A program made the position numbers and the translations under genes. A stretch of 64,000 nt of DNA from Arthrobacter citreus (GTDB taxonomy: Bacteria; Bacillota; Bacilli; Bacillales; Bacillaceae_G). Positions 1 through 7,720 of the stretch are shown in pieces (positions within the stretch are counted from its first letter, which is position 1; every line of letters begins with the position of its first letter). Location: assembly GCA_013200995.1 (NCBI GenBank), contig CP053688.1:3658001-3722000 (forward strand), written 5' to 3'. The notes under the pieces are model-generated. The model worked only from the letters and a program-made list of their open reading frames with translations, did not search any database and was not told the DNA's origin.

Positions 1-738
1 TTCTGATACACCTAGGTTGAAGCCTTGTGCTTTATCATCATCAACTTTTCTATTTTTAATAACTGCTACATCAGTAGATAAGCCACCTATATCTTGGATT
101 AAGATTCTTTTATCAATAAGCGCCTTATTAATAATGTTTAAATCATTATCCATAACAAGATTAATGAATGCGGCAAATCCTTCTGGGTACACTTTAACTT
201 CTTCAAACTTAATATTTACCTTTACCCCTTGGTATTTAGGTGTTACTAAAAACTCGACTTGGTGCACAGAGCTTAGCAATCTTGAACGATACCCTACATC
301 CTTACCTTCTTTAACTTCTCTAAGTGGAAGACCTGTCCCTAAAATATATGTAGCATCAATAACATTATTTGAATTCTTATTATGTGTATTTTCCTCTCGT
401 GCTGCGTCTAATGCTAAAGCGGCAAACAACATAATTAGTGTTTGATCTTCTTCAGATTTATTGCTTCCTGGATCTAATTCTGACGCATTGCTGCTTTTTG
501 TTGCCAAATGTCCCACACGATAGATTGAATTATTTTCTTTTAAAGTAGGAGAGTGTACTCGAATATGAATACCATCAACCGGCTCTTGGTTGTCTAATTC
601 CTCTACCCCTATAATTGGACGATCCTCCGTATCCCTAGCAATAATATTAGGAATATTAATTTCATTTTCCATCTTCCCAAAAATCCCTTTGAGTGAATCG
701 TTTCCTACATCAATTGCCGCAATACGTGCCTTTACCAT
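1..738 (-). CDS. ParM/StbA-like actin-family ATPase, C-terminus beyond the left edge
   Basis: The reading frame is open from an ATG at 738 to the window edge, giving 246 codons without a stop. A GGGATG-type ribosome binding site lies upstream, so only the C-terminal part is missing. The actin/Hsp70 fold signatures are visible: a phosphate-1 loop with DVGNDSLK near residues 9-16 and a phosphate-2 loop DIGGLSTDV near residues 222-230. This matches the ParM/StbA/Alp group of filament-forming ATPases that move plasmid DNA, not chromosomal MreB, to which the loop context is less similar. The region upstream of its start carries a dense array of GTNNAC repeats that looks like a partition site or operator. 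The family call is good; a role in DNA segregation is inferred from the neighbouring repeats. The DNA-binding adapter that such systems use is not visible here and could lie left of the window. Confidence 0.8.
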   Translation of the reverse strand, partial: MVKARIAAIDVGNDSLKGIFGKMENEINIPNIIARDTEDRPIIGVEELDNQEPVDGIHIRVHSPTLKENNSIYRVGHLATKSSNASELDPGSNKSEEDQTLIMLFAALALDAAREENTHNKNSNNVIDATYILGTGLPLREVKEGKDVGYRSRLLSSVHQVEFLVTPKYQGVKVNIKFEEVKVYPEGFAAFINLVMDNDLNIINKALIDKRILIQDIGGLSTDVAVIKNRKVDDDKAQGFNLGVSE

Positions 739-801
739 CAAAATCATCCCTTTCATTAATAGGTTAAAAAGTTTACGTATTAATAGATAATTCTGATAAT
801 A

Positions 802-830
802 GATTAACTTAAATTTAGCCTTTTGGTCAA
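802..830 (-). promoter_or_regulatory. possible promoter of the actin-like gene
   Basis: On the minus strand TTGACC (830-825) is followed after 17 bases by TTAATC (807-802). The -35 box is good and the -10 box poor. It lies between the GTNNAC array and the gene, so array-bound protein would sit just upstream of polymerase. Confidence 0.35.
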
Positions 831-876
831 TGTTCAGCACTGAACTATCATAAAAATGTAATTAAATTGTCATCTT

Positions 877-1025
877 GTATACAAAACAGTAAACACATAA
901 ACATGTGTACAACTTTGTGTACAAGTATACTTTTCCGTATACAAAATGTTTACTTCTTGTAAACTTGTGTACAAATATGTGTACAACTGTTTACAAAACG
1001 TATACTTGTAAACAGAAATGTGTAC
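877..1025. repeat. phased array of 14 GTNNAC hexamers (centromere-like or operator array)
   Basis: Fourteen hexamers of the form GTGTAC, GTATAC, GTTTAC or GTAAAC occur in 149 bases, at 877, 889, 905, 917, 925, 937, 948, 959, 967, 979, 989, 1000, 1008 and 1020. Most are followed by AA or TT. Spacing is mainly 11-12 bases, about one helical turn, with an 8-base step at regular places. From 917 the order 8, 12, 11, 11 repeats as 8, 12, 10, 11 and then 8, 12, so there is a higher-order period of 41-42 bases. The array lies directly upstream of the ParM-like gene. Type II partition sites such as parC are also clusters of short phased repeats next to the operon promoter; the assignment here is by analogy. 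Confidence 0.75.
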
Positions 1026-1061
1026 AACTCACTTAAAAACTACAATTATTAAAAATTAATC

Positions 1062-1163
1062 TGTAGATAAATCGCTCCCACCTCTCAACTTGTGGATAGC
1101 TAAAAAAGATAATCAGCTTGTGGATAATTTATAATTGCAAAACCAAAGGCTAAGTTATCAACA
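1062..1163. other. cluster of DnaA-box-like 9-mers in AT-rich DNA
   Basis: Four sites related to the DnaA box TTATCCACA are close together: TGTAGATAA at 1062 (one mismatch, reverse), TGTGGATAG at 1091 (one mismatch, reverse), TGTGGATAA at 1119 (perfect, reverse) and TTATCAACA at 1155 (one mismatch, forward). They sit next to the GTNNAC array. The DNA from 1164 to about 1520 is AT-rich and holds no gene I can support. No dnaA, dnaN or rep gene is in the window, so this is not the normal chromosomal origin region. It may be a remnant plasmid-type origin or a DnaA-titrating site. Confidence 0.5.
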
Positions 1164-1521
1164 AAACAAAAAATCTGACTCGTAATTTGTCGTTTGAAAT
1201 AGAACTTTGTTGTTTACTAACAGAAAATGAAATAAATTCTACGCAATTAATCAGAGCTTTCTATTTAAATAAACATCAGGTTTGATCCCTGCTACTCCTA
1301 GTCAGAAATTGCTTGTGAAATACAAACAACCTTTAGTAATAGCCCTTTTTCAGAATATAAATTACTGTGATACTAATTGTTTGATGAATGAATTTAATTA
1401 TTTATTAATAAGTAAAAGATTTACAGATATTCGCAAAATTACTGAGTATCTAATTTATGTTTTCTCGAACTAAAAGGGATTAATAAGGTGCTGTATTCCA
1501 TGATTTTTTATTTTGAAGAAG

Positions 1522-1622
1522 TTGGTTGGAACGGAAGGGTTCTCGACTCCTATGGGAAATGCGGGAAGGCTTAGGTCTCGCCCCATGGAAAGCGAGAATC
1601 CTGTAGTGGAAATCAACCACAT
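1522..1622. repeat. Bacillaceae-type intergenic hairpin repeat
   Basis: About 100 unusually GC-rich bases between AT-rich flanks can fold on themselves. The ends GGTTG (1523) and CAACC (1614-1618) pair, TTCTCG (1540-1545) pairs with CGAGAA (1593-1598), and TATGGG pairs with CCCATG. The phrases GAAAGCGAGAATCCTG and GGAAATCAACCA resemble a noncoding element that I recall as scattered in many Bacillaceae genomes. It has no ORF and no known function. Recognition is from memory of the family pattern. Confidence 0.6.
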
Positions 1623-1726
1623 ACCGCTTCCTTTACATGGAAAAAATTATTGATTAATTGACAAGTTCATTTTCAACAGCGGTTTACTACTCAAATATGA
1701 AAATTTTTACTTTCCTACAAAAGTTT

Positions 1727-1755
1727 TTGTTCTTTTAAGATGAAACGATTATAAT
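1727..1755 (+). promoter_or_regulatory. promoter of the preQ1-queCDEF transcript
   Basis: TTGTTC (1727-1732) and a perfect TATAAT (1750-1755) are separated by 17 bases. Transcription would start near 1762, about 75 bases before the preQ1 aptamer. Confidence 0.65.
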
Positions 1756-1815
1756 GGGAATTATGATTGTACTTTCCTAGTACAATTAGATAGAAAGAAA
1801 ATTTAATAAAAAAAT

Positions 1816-1873
1816 CCATAAGTTAGATTGCTTATGGTAGAGGTCGCAAACCCCCCTCTACAAAAAAATAAGG
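1816..1873 (+). promoter_or_regulatory. preQ1-I riboswitch aptamer with an extra 5' hairpin
   Basis: P1 is formed by GTAGAGG (1837-1843) and CCTCTAC (1855-1861), with a C-rich loop. It is followed by the A-rich tail (1862-1870 and the next bases) that docks into the P1 groove in class I preQ1 riboswitches. Its place before queCDEF is the classic one. A second hairpin immediately upstream, CCATAAG (1816-1822) with CTTATGG (1831-1837), shares its last base with P1 and could compete with it. A terminator-like hairpin follows, so control is probably by premature termination when preQ1 is present. Confidence 0.88.
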
Positions 1874-1875
1874 CA

Positions 1876-1907
1876 AAAACAATATTGTCATATTGTTTTT
1901 ATTTTTG
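1876..1907 (+). terminator. attenuator hairpin of the preQ1 riboswitch
   Basis: AAAACAATA and TATTGTTTTT form an AT-rich hairpin followed by further T residues, just after the aptamer tail. It is expected to form when preQ1 is bound, reducing queCDEF transcription. The stem is weak in GC, so efficiency is uncertain. Confidence 0.7.
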
Positions 1908-1956
1908 TTATTCGGGATGCCCTCTTCTTTTTAAACACGTAAAGGAGAGAAGAAAT

Positions 1957-2622
1957 ATGAAAAATGAAAAAGCAATCGTTGTATTTAGCGGTGGCCAAGA
2001 TAGTACTACTTGTTTATTCTGGGCTATGCAACAATTTGGTGAGGTTGAGGCTGTTACGTTCAACTACAATCAACGTCATAAACTAGAATTAGATGTAGCT
2101 GCAGATATTTGTAAGGAATTAAATATTCCCCACCATATACTTGATATGTCCTTGTTAAATCAACTTGCTCCAAATGCTTTAACAAGAACAGACATTGAGA
2201 TTACTCATGAAGAAGGTGAATTACCTTCTACATTCGTCGATGGACGTAATTTATTATTCTTATCTTTTGCAGCAGTACTTGCTAAACAAAAAGGCGCGAA
2301 ACACATTATTACTGGTGTTTGCGAAACTGACTTTAGCGGATATCCTGACTGCCGAGATATCTTTGTTAAATCATTAAACGTAACTCTTAATCTATCAATG
2401 GATTATCCATTTGTTATTCATACTCCACTTATGTGGATTGATAAAGCTGACACTTGGAAGTTAGCTGATGATTTGAATGCATTTGAATTCGTTAAAAATA
2501 AAACGTTAACTTGCTATAATGGTATTATTTCTGACGGTTGTGGAGAATGTCCTGCATGTGAGCTTCGTCAAGCTGGTTTAGATCGTTATCTACAATCGAA
2601 AGGAGCCGCAAAGCATGTTTGA
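1957..2622 (+). CDS. queC: 7-cyano-7-deazaguanine synthase QueC
   Basis: QueC converts 7-carboxy-7-deazaguanine to preQ0 using ATP and ammonia, in the cytoplasm, in the queuosine tRNA-modification pathway. The PP-loop SGGQDST is at residues 11-17, and four C-terminal cysteines (C-x9-C-x2-C-x2-C, including CGECPAC) form the zinc site. The protein is 221 residues, the usual length. The frame is open further upstream into the riboswitch, but the ATG at 1957 follows AAAGGAGAG at good spacing and gives the conserved N-terminus [13 protein letters not shown], so this start is chosen. The stop overlaps queD by 8 bases. Expression should fall when preQ1 is plentiful. Confidence 0.97.
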   Translation: MKNEKAIVVFSGGQDSTTCLFWAMQQFGEVEAVTFNYNQRHKLELDVAADICKELNIPHHILDMSLLNQLAPNALTRTDIEITHEEGELPSTFVDGRNLLFLSFAAVLAKQKGAKHIITGVCETDFSGYPDCRDIFVKSLNVTLNLSMDYPFVIHTPLMWIDKADTWKLADDLNAFEFVKNKTLTCYNGIISDGCGECPACELRQAGLDRYLQSKGAAKHV

Positions 2623-3091
2623 TTTTCGCATCGTAGATCGACTTCATAAGATTGATGAGCACATCAAAAAAGAAGACTTAAAATACCACCATAAACGTGT
2701 TCTAGTGAATAAAGAATTTACTTTTGATGCTGCACATCACTTACATTGCTATGAAGGTAAATGTAAAAATTTACATGGACACACATATAAAGTCATGTTT
2801 GGAATTAGTGGTTTTGTTGATGAGATCGGCTTAGTCATTGATTTCGGTGATATTAAACAGATTTGGAAGGAAAAAATTGAAATCTATTTAGATCACCGTT
2901 ATTTAAATGAGATGCTACCTCCAATGAATACAACAGCGGAAAATATGGTTGTTTGGATTTATGAGCAAATGGAAAATGCACTTAAAGCTCATACAAATCC
3001 GGCGCAAGATATTCGTGTAGAGTTTGTTCGTTTATTTGAAACGCCTACTTGCTACGCTGAAGCTCGTAGGGAGTGGATGATTAATGAGTAA
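2615..3091 (+). CDS. queD: 6-carboxy-5,6,7,8-tetrahydropterin synthase QueD
   Basis: QueD turns 7,8-dihydroneopterin triphosphate into 6-carboxytetrahydropterin, an early step of queuosine synthesis. The zinc ligands are visible as HH at 41-42 and as H54 and H56 in NLHGHTY; the catalytic cysteine is probably C50 in [10 protein letters not shown]. The 158-residue product has about 30 residues before the core fold begins at [12 protein letters not shown], which is a modest N-terminal extension. The ATG at 2615 follows AAAGGAG inside the end of queC, and the 3' end overlaps queE, so translation is probably coupled. Confidence 0.96.
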   Translation: MFDFRIVDRLHKIDEHIKKEDLKYHHKRVLVNKEFTFDAAHHLHCYEGKCKNLHGHTYKVMFGISGFVDEIGLVIDFGDIKQIWKEKIEIYLDHRYLNEMLPPMNTTAENMVVWIYEQMENALKAHTNPAQDIRVEFVRLFETPTCYAEARREWMINE

Positions 3092-3800
3092 AATTCCTGT
3101 ACTTGAAATATTTGGACCTACTGTACAAGGTGAAGGTATGGCAATCGGTCAAAAAACGATGTTTATTCGTACTGCAGGTTGTGATTATTCTTGTAGTTGG
3201 TGCGATTCTTCTTTCACATGGGATGGTAGTGAAAAAGAAAATATTAAATGGATGACCGCAGAAGAAGTTTTGGAGAATTTAGTGACCTTAGGTGGCGATA
3301 CATTCTCACATATAACAATTTCTGGTGGAAATCCGGCCCTACTTCCTTCATTAGGACCTGTAGTAGAGTTATTAAAAGAAAAAAATATGACTTTAGCTCT
3401 TGAAACCCAAGGTAGTAGGTGGCAATCATGGTTACCTTCTATAGATGAAGTAACCTTATCACCTAAACCACCTAGTAGTGGCATGAATACTGACTTCGAT
3501 ATGTTAGGAAGCATTATTCAAAATTTAGAAAATCACCCAAAGTTTTGCTTAAAGGTTGTTATTTTTGATGAAAAAGACTTAGCTTATGCAGAAAACGTTC
3601 ATCAAAAATTCCCACATGTTCCGTTCTTTTTACAAGTCGGAAATAGCTGGTTAAATGCGGATGATGGAACTTTATTACAATACATGCTAAAACGTTATGA
3701 ATGGCTTATAGATGAAGCAATGAAATCAAAAATCTTTAAAAACGTAAAAGTTTTACCTCAATTACATGCATTTGTATGGGGAAATAAGAGAGGAGTTTAA
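3084..3800 (+). CDS. queE: 7-carboxy-7-deazaguanine synthase QueE (radical SAM)
   Basis: QueE is a radical S-adenosylmethionine enzyme that contracts 6-carboxytetrahydropterin to 7-carboxy-7-deazaguanine. The N-terminal GPTVQGEG (11-18) is typical of the family. The cluster-binding cysteines C33, C37 and C40 form CX3CX2C within [10 protein letters not shown], and SGGNPAL is the glycine motif that contacts SAM. At 238 residues it is of normal Gram-positive length. It overlaps queD by 8 bases and lies 5 bases before queF, consistent with one transcript from the preQ1-controlled promoter. Confidence 0.96.
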   Translation: MSKIPVLEIFGPTVQGEGMAIGQKTMFIRTAGCDYSCSWCDSSFTWDGSEKENIKWMTAEEVLENLVTLGGDTFSHITISGGNPALLPSLGPVVELLKEKNMTLALETQGSRWQSWLPSIDEVTLSPKPPSSGMNTDFDMLGSIIQNLENHPKFCLKVVIFDEKDLAYAENVHQKFPHVPFFLQVGNSWLNADDGTLLQYMLKRYEWLIDEAMKSKIFKNVKVLPQLHAFVWGNKRGV

Positions 3801-3805
3801 TCAAA

Positions 3806-4303
3806 ATGGTAGGAAGATCAAAAGGTTCACTTGAAGAAGTATCATTACTTGGCAGCAACAACACAAAATATTTATTTGAATATGACCCAGGAATTTTAGA
3901 AACATTTGATAATACTCATCCTGATCGTGATTATTTCGTAAAATTTAATTTCCCTGAGTTTACTTCACTTTGTCCAAAAACTGGTCAGCCTGACTTTGCG
4001 ACAATTTATATTAGCTATATTCCAGAGCAAAAAATGGTTGAAAGTAAATCATTAAAGCTTTACTTCTTTAGCTTCCGTAATCACGGAGACTTCCATGAGG
4101 ATTGCATGAATATCATTATGGATGATTTAATCAAATTAATGGATCCTCGTTATATTGAAGTTTGGGGTAAATTCACTCCACGTGGCGGTATTTCAATCGA
4201 TCCATATTGTAACTATGGCCGTCCAGGTACAAAATACGAAAAGATGGCTGAACATCGTATGATGAATCACGATTTATATCCTGAAAAGATTGATAATCGT
4301 TAA
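3806..4303 (+). CDS. queF: NADPH-dependent preQ0 reductase QueF
   Basis: QueF reduces the nitrile preQ0 to preQ1 with two NADPH, giving the ligand of the riboswitch that heads this operon, so the operon is under end-product control. The product is the short, single-domain type of 165 residues found in Bacillus. The nucleophilic cysteine is C56 in [10 protein letters not shown] with D63, and the [20 protein letters not shown] segment carries the substrate and cofactor residues. The ATG at 3806 follows GAGGAG at 3790-3797. A strong terminator follows the gene. Confidence 0.97.
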   Translation: MVGRSKGSLEEVSLLGSNNTKYLFEYDPGILETFDNTHPDRDYFVKFNFPEFTSLCPKTGQPDFATIYISYIPEQKMVESKSLKLYFFSFRNHGDFHEDCMNIIMDDLIKLMDPRYIEVWGKFTPRGGISIDPYCNYGRPGTKYEKMAEHRMMNHDLYPEKIDNR

Positions 4304-4340
4304 GAATTGATACTTGTCATTTTCATGATGACCTAATACT

Positions 4341-4378
4341 TATAGCCTCCGTGTTCTATACACGGAGGCTATATTTTT
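4341..4378 (+). terminator. intrinsic terminator after queF
   Basis: A perfect 13-bp stem, TATAGCCTCCGTG (4341-4353) with CACGGAGGCTATA (4361-4373), is followed by TTTTT. It ends the queCDEF transcript; the opposing tail is weaker. Confidence 0.9.
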
Positions 4379-4430
4379 AAAATTTTAACAAGCTCGCATT
4401 AAAATATTAGTTTATTTCCAATATAATAGT

Positions 4431-5081
4431 TTACTGATATTGCATAGTAACAACACCAGAATATTGCGATAAGTTCTCTGAGTTAATGTCTAATATTCCT
4501 ACTTCAGTTGATCTCTGACCTGTAGCTTTAATGAATTTATCTGCTTTTTCGAATAGCAACATCCCTATGATTGATAATGCCTTCGTCCGGTAATGCATGG
4601 GAATGGTAATTGTGGGATTTAGCTGTTGCACCACTTTTGTGGCCTCTTCACCATTTAACGTCATTTTGCCGCCGACTGGGATCATTAGAACGTCCACCTT
4701 ACCAATGTCTTTAATAAGGTCCTCCGTCAAAAGATGGCCTAAGTCTCCACAATGGCAGATCGTCAAACCATCCACTTTAAACCTGAATAGAATATTTTCG
4801 CCCCTCTTTTTGCCATTTACTTTATCATGGTACGTCTTGAATCCACTTATCTGTACGTCACTGCAATTGTACTCTTTTGCTTCATTGACAAGTTCATAAT
4901 TTCCAGTTGCAACATGAATTTTATTGTGGTCTCCATGATCATGTGTGACTGCAACAATATCAGTTTCGATGGGCTTAGGCATTTTATATCCAAGGAAGCG
5001 ATCAAATGGATCGATTAGAATCTTTTTCCCAGCTTCTGTAGTTACCAAAAAGGCAGATTGACCAAACCATTTAATTTGCAT
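4431..5081 (-). CDS. UlaG-like metallo-beta-lactamase-fold metal-dependent hydrolase
   Basis: The 216-residue protein has the metal motif HDHGDH at 47-52, a later GDLGH and a terminal PMHYRT histidine, which together form a two-metal centre of the metallo-beta-lactamase fold. The start IKWFGQSAFLV and ILIDPF are typical of the UlaG/UPF0173 branch of small cytoplasmic hydrolases, whose substrates are mostly unknown. The frame allows a GTG at 5090, but that codon abuts the ribosome binding site; the ATG at 5081 is correctly spaced from AGGGGATG. It follows a TetR gene by 45 bases on the same strand and is probably its co-transcribed partner. A role in detoxification is only a guess. Confidence 0.85.
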   Translation of the reverse strand: MQIKWFGQSAFLVTTEAGKKILIDPFDRFLGYKMPKPIETDIVAVTHDHGDHNKIHVATGNYELVNEAKEYNCSDVQISGFKTYHDKVNGKKRGENILFRFKVDGLTICHCGDLGHLLTEDLIKDIGKVDVLMIPVGGKMTLNGEEATKVVQQLNPTITIPMHYRTKALSIIGMLLFEKADKFIKATGQRSTEVGILDINSENLSQYSGVVTMQYQ

Positions 5082-5126
5082 AATAAGCACATCCCCTAAT
5101 TATTTTTGTTTTATATTCAAACCTTG

Positions 5127-5729
5127 TTAAGTTCTTAACTCCTCATAAAAACTATCCCACAAAACTTTTGTTCTCGAAGCAATTTCAATTTGACTATTGT
5201 ATAATCTACTTCTCTTCGTTATTCCATTGGATATATTTACGAAAATTTCCGCAATATGTTGAGCGGGCATTTTTGTTCGAATTTCCCCAATCTCAATAGC
5301 TCGCTCAACAATCTTAATCCATCCATTTAACTCATTTTCATGCAATTTGAGAAGGACATCTGTAAATTCAGGAAATAGTCTGTTAGCCTCGGTTAGCAGT
5401 GTTGTGAATTTTATGCGATTTGTTGGAGAATTACCGATAATTCTCATAAATGTGGATTCCGACTTAGTCTCCTGAATTAGTGACAAATAATTTTCATAAA
5501 ATTGCTTTAATGTTGTCTGTTGGATTTGGTCAAAATTAATATGACTAATTTCAGCAGCCGTGTTCACTACTTCACGGAATAGCCCTTCTTTGCTATCAAA
5601 ATAATGATAAAATGCCCCTTTAGACATTCCACTCTGCTTAACTAATTCACTCATCGTTACCTCTTTAAAGCTTTTCTGCAAAAACAGCGTTAAAGCCGTA
5701 TTGATGATGTGCTCTCTTGTATTTACCAT
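5127..5729 (-). CDS. TetR/AcrR-family transcriptional regulator
   Basis: The 200-residue protein begins with the family DNA-binding domain (about residues 5-50): TREHIINTALTLFLQ, then a helix-turn-helix with TMSELVKQSGMSKGAFYHYFDSKEGLF. The rest is an alpha-helical ligand-binding and dimerisation domain of low similarity to anything specific. The ATG at 5729 follows AAAGGTAG. A palindrome overlaps the predicted transcription start, so autorepression with release by a small molecule is likely. The downstream metallo-beta-lactamase-fold gene is the only obvious target. Confidence 0.88.
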   Translation of the reverse strand: MVNTREHIINTALTLFLQKSFKEVTMSELVKQSGMSKGAFYHYFDSKEGLFREVVNTAAEISHINFDQIQQTTLKQFYENYLSLIQETKSESTFMRIIGNSPTNRIKFTTLLTEANRLFPEFTDVLLKLHENELNGWIKIVERAIEIGEIRTKMPAQHIAEIFVNISNGITKRSRLYNSQIEIASRTKVLWDSFYEELRT

Positions 5730-5758
5730 ATTCTCTACCTTTCCATTCCAACCAACAT

Positions 5759-5787
5759 ACCGTCCGGTCGGTTTTTTTAATATTATA
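5759..5787 (-). promoter_or_regulatory. TetR promoter with overlapping palindromic operator
   Basis: On the minus strand TGGTATAAT, an extended -10 box (ATTATA on plus at 5782-5787), is preceded by a TTTACA at short spacing. The near-perfect palindrome ACCGTCCGGTCGGT (5759-5772) covers the expected transcription start. It is GC-rich in AT-rich DNA, as TetR-family operators often are. Confidence 0.6.
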
Positions 5788-5912
5788 CCACTAATTTAAT
5801 TTTGTAAAGAGGTTATTACATAGAGAAAAAACTACTTGAGGAACCATCTCCACAGTGTGTACATATCGTAGTAAAAACAAGTTGAACTTGTCTTTGCTGA
5901 AATTTTTATAGA

Positions 5913-6836
5913 TTGGATGTGTCACTAATTCTGTATTTTAAGTATAGTCCAGAAAATAATGAAGGATTATGTAACCAGCTAATGGCCTTTTTTAGAGTAA
6001 TTGGTGAGTCATTATACTTTTCTAAACAAGGGAATAAAGTCGGCATTATTATAAATGATTTTCAAACAAGAAATTCAAGTGATATCGTTGATTTCGACAT
6101 TAATTTTTCTAAGATTAGTTTTGACGCCTTTGTTGATTTAAAAGAGCTTACTCAATTATTATCAAAAAAAAATATTTTAGTTAATCTACCAGAAAATATT
6201 GATAGTACTAAGCAGGATATTGTTTTCTGTAGTCGATTTTTAAATAGAATTATTACAACAGAAGAGAACAAAGAAAATGGAGCTTTTATAGCAAATCATT
6301 TCCCATTTGCAAAAAAAGTATTAACGATCTCAAATACCATAATTGACTCAATGTCATCATATTCAAATTGGAAGGCAATTCATTTAAGAATTGAAGATGA
6401 ATTAGTGAATTTCCATTCAGATTCCACAACAGATTTTGATGGTTATATCGAAAATCAATTATTACAAGCTATTGATATGATTAATACACCAGACTTATCA
6501 GCAGTCTATATTGCAGCAGGTATTAAAAAGGAAAAATTTAATAAAATTGCTCAGATATTTAGTCATAAACTACCTAACTTATTTATTTTAAATAAACTAG
6601 ATGTTCTGAAAAGCCAGCCTGATCTACTAAAACAGTTAAATGATTTAAGCTTAGAAGAGCAGGCATTGGTTGACTGGCTTGTCTGTATTAGTGCACCCCA
6701 CTTCTCTGGTCTGCATGCCTCTTCATTTGCTTATCTGGCTGGTTATATACGTCATTATCGTGGTTTTGATAAAGTAACAACTCAACTTTGGCCAACTTAT
6801 CAACCTCTTTGGGAATTGTGGTTTCCTCGAATTTAA
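5913..6836 (+). CDS. orphan protein with fucosyltransferase-like motifs
   Basis: I do not recognise a characterised homologue. The 307-residue frame carries GLCNQLMAFFRVI near residues 18-30, an HLRIEDELV motif near the middle (about 158-166) and HFSGLHASSFAYLAGY near the C-terminus. N-terminal GxxNQL, central HxRxxD/E and a C-terminal G-x-x-x-S-S/F pattern occur in the fucosyltransferase superfamily with the GT-B fold, so a sugar-transfer role is possible. The start is doubtful: the frame opens with TTG at 5913 or GTG at 5919, and neither has a good ribosome binding site. The 5' end may therefore be degraded or the start may differ. No signal peptide or membrane helix is visible. It is flanked by unrelated genes. 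Confidence 0.55.
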   Translation: MDVSLILYFKYSPENNEGLCNQLMAFFRVIGESLYFSKQGNKVGIIINDFQTRNSSDIVDFDINFSKISFDAFVDLKELTQLLSKKNILVNLPENIDSTKQDIVFCSRFLNRIITTEENKENGAFIANHFPFAKKVLTISNTIIDSMSSYSNWKAIHLRIEDELVNFHSDSTTDFDGYIENQLLQAIDMINTPDLSAVYIAAGIKKEKFNKIAQIFSHKLPNLFILNKLDVLKSQPDLLKQLNDLSLEEQALVDWLVCISAPHFSGLHASSFAYLAGYIRHYRGFDKVTTQLWPTYQPLWELWFPRI

Positions 6837-7033
6837 TTTACTCATTTTGTGTTTGAAATGTAATTTATCGAAAATAAACTTTAAACCCTTTTCAATTATG
6901 ATTAGGGTATTTTTGTCGTACTTTCCTACTATTACTTTTTCACTATCATTTTAGTAAAATTTTTCGTTTGTAGCGCACAATATGATTATAATTTACAATG
7001 ATGAAAAAGAATTAAAAAGAGTGGTGAATAGAT

Positions 7034-7720
7034 TTGTTTAAACTATTACTCATTGAGGATGATTCTTCTCTATTCTCTGAAATTGAAGATCGCCTAACTG
7101 GATGGTCCTATGAGGTATTTGGGATAACAGACTTTAGTAAAGTAATTCAAGAATTTACTGAGATTAAACCAGACTTAGTCATCATTGATATCCAACTTCC
7201 AAAATACGATGGTTTTCATTGGTGTCGCATGATTCGTTCCCATTCAAATGTCCCAATTATCTTTTTATCTTCAAGAGACCACCCTTCAGATATGGTCATG
7301 TCGATGCAGCTTGGCGCAGATGACTTTGTTCAAAAGCCGTTCCATTTTGACGTTCTTATCGCCAAGATTCAAGCTACTTTACGTCGAGTTTATAACTATA
7401 ATACTGAGAAAATCGCACTTAAAACTTGGTGTGGTGCCACCGTCGACTATGAAAAAAATACTGTTTCAAATGAAAGCGGAGCAATTGAACTCACAAAAAA
7501 TGAGATTTATATTTTAAAACTGTTAATTGAACAAAAGAATAAAATTGTTAGTCGAGAGGAATTAATAAATGGACTTTGGGAAGATAAGCGTTTTATTAGT
7601 GATAATACTTTAACGGTAAATGTAAATCGTTTACGAAAAAGACTTGATGAAATTGGATTAGGACAATTTATTGAAACTAAAGTAGGGCAAGGATACGTTG
7701 CTCTAGAAGAGGAATTCTGA
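7034..7720 (+). CDS. BceR-like response regulator (OmpR family)
   Basis: The 228-residue protein has a receiver domain with acidic pocket E8, D9, D10, phospho-acceptor D52 (IIDIQLP) and K101 (QKPF), followed by a winged-helix DNA-binding domain (about 130-225) ending ETKVGQGYVAL. Its length and sequence fit the BceR/PsdR/YxdJ group that activates antimicrobial-peptide ABC transporters. The TTG at 7034 follows AGAGTGGTGA. The stop overlaps the start of the sensor kinase gene. It probably binds the inverted repeat at 8722-8735 before the transporter genes. Confidence 0.9.
   Translation: MFKLLLIEDDSSLFSEIEDRLTGWSYEVFGITDFSKVIQEFTEIKPDLVIIDIQLPKYDGFHWCRMIRSHSNVPIIFLSSRDHPSDMVMSMQLGADDFVQKPFHFDVLIAKIQATLRRVYNYNTEKIALKTWCGATVDYEKNTVSNESGAIELTKNEIYILKLLIEQKNKIVSREELINGLWEDKRFISDNTLTVNVNRLRKRLDEIGLGQFIETKVGQGYVALEEEF

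Noticed and set aside
877..1025. CRISPR array
   Set aside because: Units are only six bases, spacing is 8-16 bases and there are no unique spacers or cas genes.
1062..1163. Chromosomal origin of replication oriC
   Set aside because: No dnaA, dnaN or rpmH nearby and only one perfect DnaA box; the flanking operon is queCDEF.
1282..1473. 63-residue open frame on the plus strand between the DnaA-box cluster and the hairpin repeat
   Set aside because: No ribosome binding site, no recognisable motif, and a composition expected from AT-rich noncoding DNA.
1828..1956. Upstream extension of queC to give a 264-residue protein
   Set aside because: It would translate the riboswitch and attenuator; the ATG at 1957 has a strong ribosome binding site and gives the family N-terminus.
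5860..5870. Isolated GTGTAC near 5860 as a distant member of the GTNNAC array
   Set aside because: A single hexamer is expected by chance and has no phased neighbours.
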